A stretch of DNA of 64,000 nt from an uncultured Eubacteriales bacterium. Lineage in GTDB: Bacteria; Bacillota; Clostridia; Oscillospirales; Acutalibacteraceae. The stretch is taken from positions 140,522 to 204,521 of the forward strand of contig CAKSOL010000005.1 in NCBI GenBank assembly GCA_934477125.1, in the 5' to 3' direction. Position numbers and translations under genes: made by a program. A model generated the notes under the pieces. The model worked only from the letters and a program-made list of their open reading frames with translations. It did no database searches and was not told where the DNA came from. Shown here piece after piece: positions 15,884 to 24,886 of the stretch (the stretch's first letter is position 1; every line of letters begins with the position of its first letter).

Positions 15884-15927
15884 AAAAAAACAGCGCGGAC
15901 AAATAAGCCCTGCCCGCGCTGTTTTTA
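15884..15927. terminator. Bidirectional terminator
   Basis: CAGCGCGG/CCGCGCTG stem flanked by A7 on one side and T5 on the other, between convergent araC-type and transketolase genes. Confidence 0.8.
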
Positions 15928-15936
15928 ATATTTACA

Positions 15937-16884
15937 TTATTTTTTCATTGAAACAGCAAGCTTTGCCTTTTCAACTATATTTGCGGCTCTGAGTCCGAAT
16001 TCATCAAGCAGGTCAGCCGCCGGTCCGGAGTGACCGAAGGTGTCGTAAACACCGAGACGAACCACCGGAACCGGACATTCGCCGGAAAGCAGTTCGCAAA
16101 CCGCGCCGCCGAGACCGCCTATCACCGAGTGCTCCTCGGCAGTTACAACGGCGCCTGTTTCGCGCGCCGCCTTGAGGACTATCTCGTTATCAAGCGGCTT
16201 TATAGTCGCCATATTGATAATGCGGGCGGAAATTCCCTCCGCCTTTAAAAGCTCGTAAGCCTGCAACGCCTCGTTTACCATAAGTCCTGTCGCTATAATG
16301 GTTACGTCGCTTCCCTCACGCAGCTCAACTCCCTTTCCGACTTCAAAATTATAATCGTCATCGAAAATGACAGGAACGGCAAGTCTGCCGAAACGAATAT
16401 AAACCGGACCGTCAAGCTCCATTGCGGCAAAAACCGCCTTTTTGGACTCGGTTTCATCTGCCGGGTTTATTATAGTCATACCAGGAATTGTACGCATAAG
16501 CGCGATATCCTCGCAGCACTGATGCGTTGCACCGTCCTCACCGACGGAAATGCCGGCATGGGTTGCTCCGATAATAACCGGAAGATGCGGATATCCAATC
16601 GAGTTTCTGACCTGCTCGAAAGCACGTCCGGCAGCAAACATTGCAAACGAGCTGACGATAACTCTTTTGCCGGTTGCTGCAATACCGGCGGCAATTCCCA
16701 TCATATTCTGCTCGGCAATTCCGCAGTCATAAAATCTATCCGGAAATTCCTTTTTGAACATACCGGTTTTGGTGGCGGCGGCAAGGTCCGCATCCATAAC
16801 AATAAAATCATTTCTCGTGTGTCCTAACTCGACAAGCGCCTTTCCGAAGCCCTCGCGAGTTGCAACCTTTTTAATTTCAGACAT
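15937..16884 (-). CDS. Transketolase, C-terminal subunit (split enzyme)
   Basis: A 315-residue pyrimidine-binding and C-terminal part of a two-gene transketolase. It shows DADLAAATKTG, GIAEQNMMGIAAGIAATGKR with the Glu that activates thiamine diphosphate, SVGEDGATHQCCEDIALMRT, and a C-terminal transketolase fold ending in GHSGPAADLLDEFGL. Together with the product of the gene 12 bases upstream it exchanges two-carbon units in the non-oxidative pentose phosphate pathway. Split transketolases are common in Clostridia and archaea. Confidence 0.93.
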   Translation of the reverse strand: MSEIKKVATREGFGKALVELGHTRNDFIVMDADLAAATKTGMFKKEFPDRFYDCGIAEQNMMGIAAGIAATGKRVIVSSFAMFAAGRAFEQVRNSIGYPHLPVIIGATHAGISVGEDGATHQCCEDIALMRTIPGMTIINPADETESKKAVFAAMELDGPVYIRFGRLAVPVIFDDDYNFEVGKGVELREGSDVTIIATGLMVNEALQAYELLKAEGISARIINMATIKPLDNEIVLKAARETGAVVTAEEHSVIGGLGGAVCELLSGECPVPVVRLGVYDTFGHSGPAADLLDEFGLRAANIVEKAKLAVSMKK

Positions 16885-16896
16885 ATTTCCGCCCCC

Positions 16897-17733
16897 TTAT
16901 TGCAGCGAAGCGAGCTGTGCTTTAAGCTCGTTCATAGCTATTTCATACTGTTCGTCGTTCGGCGCGGAGCCGTGCCAGCCGACAGCGTTTTCCATATAGG
17001 AAACGCCCTTGCCCTTAACGGTTTCCGCTATAATTGCAACCGGCTTATCGACGGTTTCCGCCTCTTTGAGCGCCGATTCAATCTGTTCAAAATCGTGACC
17101 GTTTATCTTTATAACATACCATTTAAAGGCCTCAAATTTTTTATCGACCGGCTCAGCCGAGTTTACCTCGTCAATCGTTCCGTCAATCTGAAGCCGGTTC
17201 AAATCAACAAACGCCGTAAGATTGGAAAGTCCCTTATTGCCGGCAAACATAGCCGCCTCCCAGACCTGACCTTCCTCTATTTCGCCATCGCCCAAAATTG
17301 TATAAACACGGAAGCTATCCCCGAAATGCTTTGCGGAAAGAGCCATGCCACAGGCAGCGGAAATGCCCTGACCGAGAGAGCCGGAGGACATATCAACGCC
17401 CGGTATATGCTTCATATCAGGATGTCCCTGCAATATTGAGCCTATATGGCGCAGTCTTAACAGCTCTGCCCTGTCAAAATAGCCGCGTTCGGCAAGTGCG
17501 GCGTATAACGCCGGCGCCGCGTGACCCTTTGAAAGAACCAGGCGGTCCCTGCCGGGCGCTTTCGGCTCTGCGGGATTGATGTTCATATGCTCAAAATACA
17601 GGTAAGCGAGGATATCCGCTATTGAAAGCGAGCCTCCCGGATGACCTGATTTTGCGGCATGCACACCCTCGATAATGCCAAGCCTTATCCGGCAGGCAAT
17701 TTGCTGCAGTTCGTTTTTTCTTTTTGCTTCCAT
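16897..17733 (-). CDS. Transketolase, N-terminal subunit (split enzyme)
   Basis: The thiamine-diphosphate-binding half, about 278 residues. GHPGGSLSIADILAYLYF and RDRLVLSKGHAAPALYAAL near the start are followed by the ThDP/Mg motif GDGEIEEGQVWEAAMFAGN and VKGKGVSYME. The start is best set at the ATG at 17733, since the upstream ATG at 17742 lies inside the GAAAGGATG ribosome site. It precedes the C-terminal subunit by 12 bases. Confidence 0.92.
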   Translation of the reverse strand: MEAKRKNELQQIACRIRLGIIEGVHAAKSGHPGGSLSIADILAYLYFEHMNINPAEPKAPGRDRLVLSKGHAAPALYAALAERGYFDRAELLRLRHIGSILQGHPDMKHIPGVDMSSGSLGQGISAACGMALSAKHFGDSFRVYTILGDGEIEEGQVWEAAMFAGNKGLSNLTAFVDLNRLQIDGTIDEVNSAEPVDKKFEAFKWYVIKINGHDFEQIESALKEAETVDKPVAIIAETVKGKGVSYMENAVGWHGSAPNDEQYEIAMNELKAQLASLQ

Positions 17734-17791
17734 TGTTTGCATCCTTTCTTATTTTTCGGCAAAACCGGAAAACGGTGAGCCAAAGCCCATC

Positions 17792-18622
17792 TCAGCTCCG
17801 GAGGTTTGCCAAATAATCTATAAAATCAGCCACAGCGCCCTCGCTCGCAAAGCCGGCAACAAAATCAGCCTGCTTTTGCAGCTCCTCAGGTGCGTCGGCT
17901 GTAAAGCAACCGATATCTGAATCAAGAATCATATCAAGGTCATTATAATAGTCGCCTATGGCGAAATATCCGCCCTTTTCGATACCGAGCAATTCAATCA
18001 GCTTTCGGCATCCGCTGCCCTTTGATGCTTTGCCCGGAAGCTGTTCCAAATAGCTGCGTTTTCTTCCTCCGAGCTGTGCGGAAGTATCGCGAAATACTGA
18101 ATTATGAACCGAGATATTTACAAAATCACGCAGTTTGTTAAGCTCGGCGGGATTATCAGAAGCATAAAGAATCTTGTTGAACCTTTTGCCGTAAAGCTCA
18201 TCCGGAGATATCGGCAGGGGTTCAAGATGCTCATAAAACGCATGGTCGCGGATTTCATTATTTGAACGAAGATTAAAAACCTGATGCGCAGTATGAAGCT
18301 CTATACCCATTTCCGGCAGGCTGTTATAGACCTCAAGAACAAGCTCCAAATCCTCCTTAGGAACGCTTGCCTCCCAGAGAACGCGGTTTTCGCAGAAATC
18401 ATAGATTACAGCGCCGTTTGCCAATACGGAAGGAGCAATATTATCGACCCTGCTTAATACGTCCTTAACAGCCGGGGCAGTCCTGCCTGTTGAGAGTGAG
18501 AATTTTCCGCCCTCGGAAATAAAATACGCTATTTTTTCAATAGTGCGTGGACTGATTATTCCGTTTGATTCAATAGTTCCGTCAATATCGCTTGCAAGCA
18601 AACAGCCGCTAAATAATCCCAT
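17792..18622 (-). CDS. HAD-superfamily phosphatase, Cof type
   Basis: A 276-residue HAD hydrolase with the nucleophile motif SDIDGTIES near residue 11, LSTGR (motif II), and GDYYNDLDMI (motif IV), plus the C2 cap seen in Cof/SPP-like sugar phosphatases. It likely dephosphorylates a sugar phosphate or similar metabolite; the substrate is unresolved. Its start overlaps the end of the rluD-like gene by 14 bases, which puts it at the end of the yggS-to-rluD chain. Confidence 0.87.
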   Translation of the reverse strand: MGLFSGCLLASDIDGTIESNGIISPRTIEKIAYFISEGGKFSLSTGRTAPAVKDVLSRVDNIAPSVLANGAVIYDFCENRVLWEASVPKEDLELVLEVYNSLPEMGIELHTAHQVFNLRSNNEIRDHAFYEHLEPLPISPDELYGKRFNKILYASDNPAELNKLRDFVNISVHNSVFRDTSAQLGGRKRSYLEQLPGKASKGSGCRKLIELLGIEKGGYFAIGDYYNDLDMILDSDIGCFTADAPEELQKQADFVAGFASEGAVADFIDYLANLRS

Positions 18623-19523
18623 TCCTACACTCCTCGGAGAATTTCATAAAATATTCGGGCAGCGGGCTTGTGAACTCCATATATTCCCGTGTTCCAGGAT
18701 GGACAAAGCCAATCTGCCTCGCGTGAAGACATTGTCCGCAAAGGCGGGTTATCACTTTTTTAGGTCCGTATACCGCGTCACCTGCAACAGGATGACCGAT
18801 ATAAGCCATATGGACGCGTATCTGGTGAGTCCGTCCGGTTTCAAGGCGAAGTCTGATATGAGTAAACGAACCGAAACGCTCCAACACCTCATAATGAGTA
18901 ACCGCGGTTCTTCCTCCCGCTGTCACAGCCATCTGCTTTCGCTTAACAGGATGTCTGCCAATCGGCGCATTTACCATGCCGGTTTCGGTTTTCAAATTAC
19001 CGTAAACCATTGCCTCGTAAACCCTGTTGCAGGTATGCTCGGCAATTTGCGCAGCTAAAAACTGATGCGCTTCGTCGTTTTTAGCGACAAGCAGAAGTCC
19101 GCTTGTGTCCTTATCAATTCTATGAAGAATACCGGGGCGCAAAACTCCGTTAATTCCCGAAAGGCTGTCTCCGCAATGATAAAGCAGGGCGTTGACAAGC
19201 GTATTTTCCCTGTTCCCTGCCGCAGGATGAACAACCATTCCCTTGGGCTTATTGACAACCAAAAGCTGAGAATCCTCATAAACTATATCGAGAGGTATAT
19301 TCTGCGGAAGAACCTCGCATTTCTGCGGTTCCGGCATTTCAACCGTCACCCTGTCTCCTGACTTCAGGCGGCAGTTTTTCTCTGCCGGCAGTCCGTTTAT
19401 CAGAACGCAGCCGGATTCAATAAGCTTTGCCGTATGAGAGCGCGTAAGTCCGGATATCTCGGATGCGAAAACATCAAGTCTTGCAGACGCGCTCAGCTCA
19501 AATGTCTGTTCAATTTTGTTCAT
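18609..19523 (-). CDS. rluD: 23S rRNA pseudouridine synthase, RluD/YlyB-like
   Basis: About 304 residues. An N-terminal S4 RNA-binding domain (RLDVFASEISGLTRSHTAKL, VLINGLPAEKNCRLKSGD) is followed by the catalytic domain with VNKPKGMVVHPAAG, HRIDKDTSGLLLVAK containing the catalytic Asp, and RLETGRTHQIRVHMAYIGHP. The family makes pseudouridines in helix 69 of 23S rRNA. I place the start at the ATG at 19523, which overlaps the end of lspA; longer starts up to 19580 give a tail with no homology. In Bacillus too, ylyB follows lspA. Confidence 0.92.
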   Translation of the reverse strand: MNKIEQTFELSASARLDVFASEISGLTRSHTAKLIESGCVLINGLPAEKNCRLKSGDRVTVEMPEPQKCEVLPQNIPLDIVYEDSQLLVVNKPKGMVVHPAAGNRENTLVNALLYHCGDSLSGINGVLRPGILHRIDKDTSGLLLVAKNDEAHQFLAAQIAEHTCNRVYEAMVYGNLKTETGMVNAPIGRHPVKRKQMAVTAGGRTAVTHYEVLERFGSFTHIRLRLETGRTHQIRVHMAYIGHPVAGDAVYGPKKVITRLCGQCLHARQIGFVHPGTREYMEFTSPLPEYFMKFSEECRNGII

Positions 19524-20040
19524 TTGAACCGTCGTGCTGCTGTCCGTCATCCGATGTGCCGCGTTTTTTACGGCTGTCATTTACAGCATCCCGCAAAAAG
19601 TATAATATCAGCAGGCAGGCGCCGACAACAACGCCTATATCGGCAACATTGAACACAGGAAACTGCGGCAAAAACTCGAAATGCAGAAAATCAATAACCT
19701 CACCGCCGCGGAAAATACGGTCAATCATATTTCCGAGACCGCCGCCGAGAATCAGGCACACCGCCCAAAACATCAGCTTATTCTTAATGCCGACCCTCAT
19801 AAGCAGGGCAATACATATAAGCATTATTATTATCGTTATTGAAAGCAGCAGCCAGGTATGACCGCTGAGCATACCCCACGCTCCGCCGCCGTTGCGAACG
19901 AAAATCAAATCGATAAATCCGGGAATAAACCCCGTTCCGTCCGGCTTATCGGCAAGAAATTTTTCCATAAAAATCTTGGTATACTGGTCGATACCCAAAA
20001 CGGCAAGACCGGCAACCGCAGCAAGTATATAGCTTATCAA
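19510..20040 (-). CDS. lspA: Signal peptidase II (lipoprotein signal peptidase)
   Basis: A 176-residue membrane protease that removes signal peptides from prolipoproteins after lipid attachment. Four membrane helices are visible. The two catalytic aspartates lie in GNMIDRIFRGGEVIDFL and NVADIGVVVG. The C-terminus is a hydrophilic tail rich in Lys, Arg, Asp and Gln (SRKKRGTSDDGQQHDGSN). The ATG overlaps the stop of divIVA (ATGA). Substrates encoded in this window include the lipoproteins at 33.9, 38.1 and 51.8 kb. Confidence 0.95.
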   Translation of the reverse strand: MISYILAAVAGLAVLGIDQYTKIFMEKFLADKPDGTGFIPGFIDLIFVRNGGGAWGMLSGHTWLLLSITIIIMLICIALLMRVGIKNKLMFWAVCLILGGGLGNMIDRIFRGGEVIDFLHFEFLPQFPVFNVADIGVVVGACLLILYFLRDAVNDSRKKRGTSDDGQQHDGSNEQN

Positions 20041-20810
20041 ATGCCGTCCTCCTCAATTTTATCGTCTATTTTGCTCTCAGGCACAGAAACCTGAAAACCG
20101 CTGTTATTATCCTCGATATGAACCGGAGCGGGTTCCTCTGCCTTGACAGGCTCAGGAGTTGCCGCGGCGGCAAATGACGCTGCATCCGGCTTTTGGTCTA
20201 TAATTGCGGAAACTGCCTGAGCTATCTGCTTGGGGTCGGAGGGAACCTCGTCCGGCAGCTTTTGCAGCAGTTCTAAATGCTCTTTATATTTCTGCCTTAT
20301 TTCGGTCTTGAACGCCACTATTTCAAGTTTTGTTTTATCAAAAAGCATTTGCTGTCGGCGCACGGCGTCCTCGCAGGCGGCTTCAACCGATTTTTTCTTA
20401 AGCTCGGCATTTTTTACAGCCGTTTCAAGCTCACGTTCTATCTGCATACGGCGGGAATTTGCTTTTTCCTCAAATGCCGCCGAAAGCTCCTTTTCTTCCT
20501 TTGAAATGCGTTCAACGCTACCCTTGGCGTCGTTGAGTATTGCCTCGCTTTTGGCGCGCGCCTCATCAACTATCTGGTCGGCGAGCTTCTGAGCGCTGAG
20601 CAAAACATTCTGAATACTGTTCTGCGAGCTTTTATAGCCCTCGTTTTCCTTTTTTAAGGCTTCGACAGCCGCATTCAGCTCGCGGATATTACGTTCATAT
20701 GTCTCGTAATCCGCCTCAACCTTATCAAGCAGAACATCAACCTCGTCCTGCTTATATCCTCCGACAGCCTTTGAAAATTTTATTTCGCGAATTTCCTTTG
20801 AGCTTAACAA
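20037..20810 (-). CDS. divIVA: DivIVA-like cell-division/polar scaffold protein
   Basis: A 257-residue protein with the DivIVA N-terminal membrane-binding module (EIREIKFSKAVGGYKQDEVD, then VLLDKVEADYETYE). A long coiled coil (about 30-190) follows, then a Pro/Ala/Glu-rich linker and an acidic C-terminus. DivIVA binds curved membrane at poles and septa and recruits division or morphogenesis factors. The start is a TTG at 20810 after GGTGAG. It lies between ylmH and lspA, the usual Firmicutes order. Confidence 0.92.
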   Translation of the reverse strand: MLSSKEIREIKFSKAVGGYKQDEVDVLLDKVEADYETYERNIRELNAAVEALKKENEGYKSSQNSIQNVLLSAQKLADQIVDEARAKSEAILNDAKGSVERISKEEKELSAAFEEKANSRRMQIERELETAVKNAELKKKSVEAACEDAVRRQQMLFDKTKLEIVAFKTEIRQKYKEHLELLQKLPDEVPSDPKQIAQAVSAIIDQKPDAASFAAAATPEPVKAEEPAPVHIEDNNSGFQVSVPESKIDDKIEEDGI

Positions 20811-20823
20811 TTCAACTCACCCT

Positions 20824-21558
20824 TTATATGAATTTTCCGTATTCAAGAATTATCCTGCCTTTGCGCGAAACACCGTCCGCCGATATAACCGTAAAACGAC
20901 CCTTTGAACGGACTGTAACTCGATCCCCTGACGATATACTGTAAACAGCCTTTGAAACCGAAATTGAATTAACCGAAACCATACCGTCGCTTATAAGCTC
21001 CGCAGCTTTAGCCCTTGAAATTTTGCAAAGTGCCGAAACAACGCAGTCAAGCCGCAGCGACGCGACCGTTTCCCGGCAGACCGTAAGCTCTCCTGCTGCC
21101 GGAAGCGGTTCGGAAAAGCCTTTAGCCGCCGAAACGCCTACCCTGCCGATTTTTTCTGTTTGAGAAACAATAAACTCAGCAATATCGTTTTTAACGAAAG
21201 CAACCGCCCGTCCGGGTTCAACCAAAATATCTCCGACAGCCTCGCGGACTATTCCGAGTCCCATAAGCGTTCCGAGAACATCCCTGTGAGAAACGGAATC
21301 CTGCTTTCTGAAGCAGAAAGTTACCGCAGTTATCGGAAATTCCGGATTTTCGCACCAATCCGGCAGGCAGCCGAGCATTGTTCTCTCCGCTCCCTCAAAG
21401 CCGCCGAAAAAGCAATACCTGACATTTTCGCCGGCAAGCGCCTTTACTGCAAGCGCCGCCTCCGCCGGAGAAAGAAAGCCCAAGAACCTCGGAACGCCCG
21501 ATTGATAGCACAAACGCGCCGTGTCAAGAACACGCGCTTCAAAAACGGAGCTTTCCAT
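20824..21558 (-). CDS. ylmH: YlmH-like S4-domain RNA-binding protein
   Basis: A 244-residue protein. The N-terminal part contains RFLGFLSPAEAALAVKALAG and YCFFGGFEGAERTMLG, and a C-terminal S4 RNA-binding domain begins near SLRLDCVVSALCKISRAKAA. YlmH is a division-cluster protein of Firmicutes that also takes part in ribosome-associated quality control. Its start overlaps the stop of sepF by one base, so the two are translationally coupled. Confidence 0.9.
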   Translation of the reverse strand: MESSVFEARVLDTARLCYQSGVPRFLGFLSPAEAALAVKALAGENVRYCFFGGFEGAERTMLGCLPDWCENPEFPITAVTFCFRKQDSVSHRDVLGTLMGLGIVREAVGDILVEPGRAVAFVKNDIAEFIVSQTEKIGRVGVSAAKGFSEPLPAAGELTVCRETVASLRLDCVVSALCKISRAKAAELISDGMVSVNSISVSKAVYSISSGDRVTVRSKGRFTVISADGVSRKGRIILEYGKFI

Positions 21559-22043
21559 TACAGGTAAAGCTTACCGTCCTCATAATCTTCCATTAAAAGT
21601 TCGCCGGTAACGTCAACATCGGTCGGAACGATAATATATGTTGAATTGGCAATTTTTCTTATATTGCCGTGATTGGCATAGGTCACGCCGCTGAGAAAAT
21701 CGATTATACGGCGCGAGGTATCGCGGTCTGCCGACTCAAGATTGAGCACAACTGTTTTTTTATCGTTCAGATGGTCGGCAATAGCCGGAACATCGTCAAA
21801 CCTTTCGGGCTTTACCAAAACAACCTGAACCGAAGATTTCTGAGGTACGGCATAGGTATTGGAGCGGGAGCGTCCGCCCTGATGAACGCGCGGCAGGCTC
21901 TCGCTTTTTTTGGATGAAAAATCGTTATCGTAAGTCTCGGTCTTCTTAGGGGCTGCCGGCTCTGAGGTTTCCTCTAACTCCTCGTCAAATTCATCCTCTT
22001 CGGGAATACTCATAATATTTTTAACCTTTTCCCACAGACTCAT
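21558..22043 (-). CDS. sepF: SepF-like FtsZ-binding cell-division protein
   Basis: A 161-residue protein. A short N-terminal amphipathic segment (SLWEKVKNIM) for membrane binding and an acidic linker (about 15-75) precede the SepF core: VQVVLVKPERFDDVPAIADH, NLESADRDTSRRIIDFLSG and YVIVPTDV-like ends. SepF tethers FtsZ to the membrane and shapes the septum. It lies between yggS and ylmH in the conserved cluster. Confidence 0.93.
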   Translation of the reverse strand: MSLWEKVKNIMSIPEEDEFDEELEETSEPAAPKKTETYDNDFSSKKSESLPRVHQGGRSRSNTYAVPQKSSVQVVLVKPERFDDVPAIADHLNDKKTVVLNLESADRDTSRRIIDFLSGVTYANHGNIRKIANSTYIIVPTDVDVTGELLMEDYEDGKLYL

Positions 22044-22058
22044 AGCAATTACTCCTTA

Positions 22059-22772
22059 TTATATATTATAATTCCTTTTTCCGAACAGCGCTGTTCCTAC
22101 GCGGACAAGCGTTGCTCCCTCGGCAACGGCAATGTCATAATCATCGGACATTCCCATTGAAAGAATATGCATACTACTATTATCTATTTTTTTAGCTCCA
22201 ATGTCAAGAAACATATTGTTTAATTTTGAAAAATATTTTCGGTTTCCGTCCTTTTCGGTGCAAATCGGAGGAATTGACATAAGACCGCAGATATGAACAC
22301 GGTCAAGCTCCGCTATTTCATATATTGCCTCCTCTACGGAATCGGGCGCAAATCCCGACTTGCTTTCCTCTCCCCCGATATTGACCTCAATCAAAATATC
22401 CGCGTCAATATCAAGGCGTTCCGCCTGCTTTTCTATTTCCTTTGCAAGATGCAGAGAGTCAACCGACTGTATAAGCTCAACATGGGATATAATATCCTTT
22501 ACCTTATTGGTCTGCAAATGACCTATCAGGTGGCGGTGAACCGGGAGCAGTCCCGCTTCCTTTGAAAGCAGCTCCTGAACGCGGTTTTCGCCTATATGAG
22601 TTATACCCGAACGTATGGCATAGTTCACCGTATCGACATCAACGGTTTTGGTCGCCGCAAGCAGGGTTATATCCTCCGGCGCGCGTCCCGAACGGAATGC
22701 CGCCTCATTTATCCGTTCCCTTACGCGTTTATAATTTTCGTCAAATTCCTCAGCCGACAACTTTTCCATCAT
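22059..22772 (-). CDS. YggS/PLPBP family pyridoxal-phosphate homeostasis protein
   Basis: A 237-residue PLP-binding TIM barrel: LLAATKTVDVDTVNYAIRSG with the PLP lysine, HIGENRVQELLSKE, HLIGHLQTNKVK, LIEVNIGGEESKSGF, LSMGMSDDYDIAVAEG and VRVGTALFG. The family buffers PLP and affects amino-acid balance; it has no known enzyme activity. The start is the ATG at 22772 (or 22769), overlapping the end of the HlyD-like gene. Confidence 0.93.
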   Translation of the reverse strand: MMEKLSAEEFDENYKRVRERINEAAFRSGRAPEDITLLAATKTVDVDTVNYAIRSGITHIGENRVQELLSKEAGLLPVHRHLIGHLQTNKVKDIISHVELIQSVDSLHLAKEIEKQAERLDIDADILIEVNIGGEESKSGFAPDSVEEAIYEIAELDRVHICGLMSIPPICTEKDGNRKYFSKLNNMFLDIGAKKIDNSSMHILSMGMSDDYDIAVAEGATLVRVGTALFGKRNYNI

Positions 22773-23955
22773 ATAGCTTCTTTCCTTTCACAACAACTCT
22801 GTCGTACAGCCGCAAAACGGTATCATTTGATTGCTGCTGCTCGCAGATTATATAATCGTCATTGGAATATAAAACATTAACCGGAACAAATTTTAAGGTT
22901 ATGCCCGAAAGAACATAAACTCCGGTTTTTGAATCAACAACGCGCAGCGCGCTTTTTGCAAGCTTCAAGCCCTTATAAAGCTTATTTACAACCGTCATAG
23001 CGCCGGTTCTCATAGACGCAAGCTCGCTGTTCATCTGATTGCAGGAGAATATTATAACCGCGCTGTCCGACGAGCGCGAAAGATTTATGCGGTTTACGGT
23101 TACATCCAGCTCCGGGCTGCTTTTGAGTGATGTACGCAGAGTAAGAGTATCACCGGTCTTATATTTCATCGAATCGTTGATAGTAACCTTTGCGGCAATA
23201 TACCATTCGTAATCGGTAACAACCTTTCCGATAACGTTTGCCGGAATCTCGGCGGGTTGCAGTTCTTTCATAAAATCCGCCGTAACAGAATCGAGATTTT
23301 CGGTTGTAAGAACGGTTTCGTATCCGTCTGACGCCTTTGTAAAGTAACCTGACGCCGAAGCTCTGACGCTGCCCTTTGCCGCAGGCAGCGCAGAATTAAG
23401 CTTTCCGAGCTGTTCATTCAGCTGAGCCAGCCGCCCGGAAAAATCGGTCTGTTCTCCGGTTATTATCTGCCGACGGTTTATCGCAGAAAGCAGTGTTTCC
23501 TGTTCCGATGCCCCCGCTGAATATCTCCCCGCCGCGCATGACCTTATAAGCGAATTAAGGGCGGTATCGACGTGATTCTGTACCAGCTTTATATCCGTTG
23601 CCTGCTGATTGTTATAGCCCTGCAATTCGGTTATATCGGCGATCTGCGCTTTAATCGTATCTATATTGCTCATAGTGACCGACGCGCTCTCGCTGTCATA
23701 AATATCAGCTATAATTCCGCCGGCGGCAACCCGTTCGCCGTCCGCTGTGAGATAATGATACACTCCGCCGGTATCACTTGTTACGTAATATTCGTTCCGA
23801 ATTACGGTTCCGGAAATATTCAGTCCGTCAACAGTCTCATAATAAACCGCGCTTTCAACCGAAACCGGCATATAAAGAGAGGAATAAAGCTGATGACCGA
23901 CAAATATTATAACTGCTGCCGCAAGCAAAAGCTTAATCGCGGTGTTACCTTTCAA
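22750..23955 (-). CDS. HlyD/membrane-fusion-like protein of the division cluster
   Basis: A 401-residue protein with one N-terminal membrane anchor (about 6-26) and an extracellular part. It has a biotinyl-lipoyl-like barrel (NISGTVIRNEYYVTSDTGGV, then ADGERVAAGGIIADIYD), a helical hairpin with Gln/Asn-rich helices, and a returning barrel (SASGYFTKASDGYE). The C-terminal region resembles the HlyD adaptor fold. It often precedes yggS-sepF in Clostridia but has no defined role; no exporter partner is adjacent. TTG start, overlapping the miaA end by 11 bases. Confidence 0.75.
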   Translation of the reverse strand: MKGNTAIKLLLAAAVIIFVGHQLYSSLYMPVSVESAVYYETVDGLNISGTVIRNEYYVTSDTGGVYHYLTADGERVAAGGIIADIYDSESASVTMSNIDTIKAQIADITELQGYNNQQATDIKLVQNHVDTALNSLIRSCAAGRYSAGASEQETLLSAINRRQIITGEQTDFSGRLAQLNEQLGKLNSALPAAKGSVRASASGYFTKASDGYETVLTTENLDSVTADFMKELQPAEIPANVIGKVVTDYEWYIAAKVTINDSMKYKTGDTLTLRTSLKSSPELDVTVNRINLSRSSDSAVIIFSCNQMNSELASMRTGAMTVVNKLYKGLKLAKSALRVVDSKTGVYVLSGITLKFVPVNVLYSNDDYIICEQQQSNDTVLRLYDRVVVKGKKLYDGKVVG

Positions 23956-24886
23956 AGCTCTTTTCCCACTCCTTTATAATGCGGATTGCCTCCGAAGACA
24001 CGTTTTCGCACTCGTCCGCGTATATCCAGTTAATATTTTCATTTCTTCTGAACCAGGTAAGCTGCCGTTTGGCATATCTTCTCGTTGCGCGCTTTAAATC
24101 TTCGGCTGCTTCCTCAAGGCTTTTTTCGCCTCTGAAATAAGCAAACAGCTCTTTATGCCCTATTGCCTGAGCGGCTCCGCCGTGCGATTTTGCAAAAGTC
24201 TCGCGCGCCTCACGTTCAAGTCCGTTTTCAAGCATTTTATCGACCCTGCGGTTTATTCTGTCATAGAGAATATCGCGATTTTTAAAGGTTATTCCGATAA
24301 TAATTGAATTAAACGGCGCGCTTTCGCTGCGTGAATCCGAAAGGCATTCGGAAAAGGTTTTCCCGGTAAGCTCATAGACCTCAATGGCTCTCAAAATCCG
24401 GCGAAGATCGTTCGGGTGAAGTCTTTCGGCGGCAGCAGGGTCAATTTCCCGGAGCTTTTCGAGCATAGCCGCGCTGCCGTAAAGCTCCGACTGCTTTATC
24501 AGCCGTTCTCTGACCTCGCTGTTTTCTTCCTCATCGGTAAAGCTGATACCGTTTAGAAGCGAATCAATATATAGTCCCGTTCCTCCGACAACAATCGGCA
24601 GCTTTCCGCGCGAATATATATCTTTAACTGCATTTTTCGCCGCCGAAACATAATCGGCAACCGTAAATTTTTCCGAAGGCTCAAGAAATTCAATCAGATG
24701 ATGCGGTATTCCTCCGGTTTCGCCGCTGTCCGGAGCAGCGCTTGCAATATGGATACCGCGGTAAATCTGCATTGAATCAGCAGAAACGATTTCGCCGTTT
24801 TCGCTCCTTGCAATATCAATTCCGAGCGCGGTTTTTCCCGACGCGGTAGGTCCGACGACGGCGGCAACCGGTATTTTAGGACTCAT
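23945..24886 (-). CDS. miaA: tRNA dimethylallyltransferase
   Basis: A 313-residue enzyme that prenylates A37 of tRNAs reading UNN codons. Visible are the P-loop VVGPTASGKTALGID, SADSMQIYRG, VGGTGLYIDSLLNG, and the C-terminal QAIGHKELFAYF and RRYAKRQLTWFRR motifs. The product is the substrate of MiaB, encoded at 30-31 kb. The ATG overlaps the stop of mutL (ATGA). Confidence 0.95.
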   Translation of the reverse strand: MSPKIPVAAVVGPTASGKTALGIDIARSENGEIVSADSMQIYRGIHIASAAPDSGETGGIPHHLIEFLEPSEKFTVADYVSAAKNAVKDIYSRGKLPIVVGGTGLYIDSLLNGISFTDEEENSEVRERLIKQSELYGSAAMLEKLREIDPAAAERLHPNDLRRILRAIEVYELTGKTFSECLSDSRSESAPFNSIIIGITFKNRDILYDRINRRVDKMLENGLEREARETFAKSHGGAAQAIGHKELFAYFRGEKSLEEAAEDLKRATRRYAKRQLTWFRRNENINWIYADECENVSSEAIRIIKEWEKSFER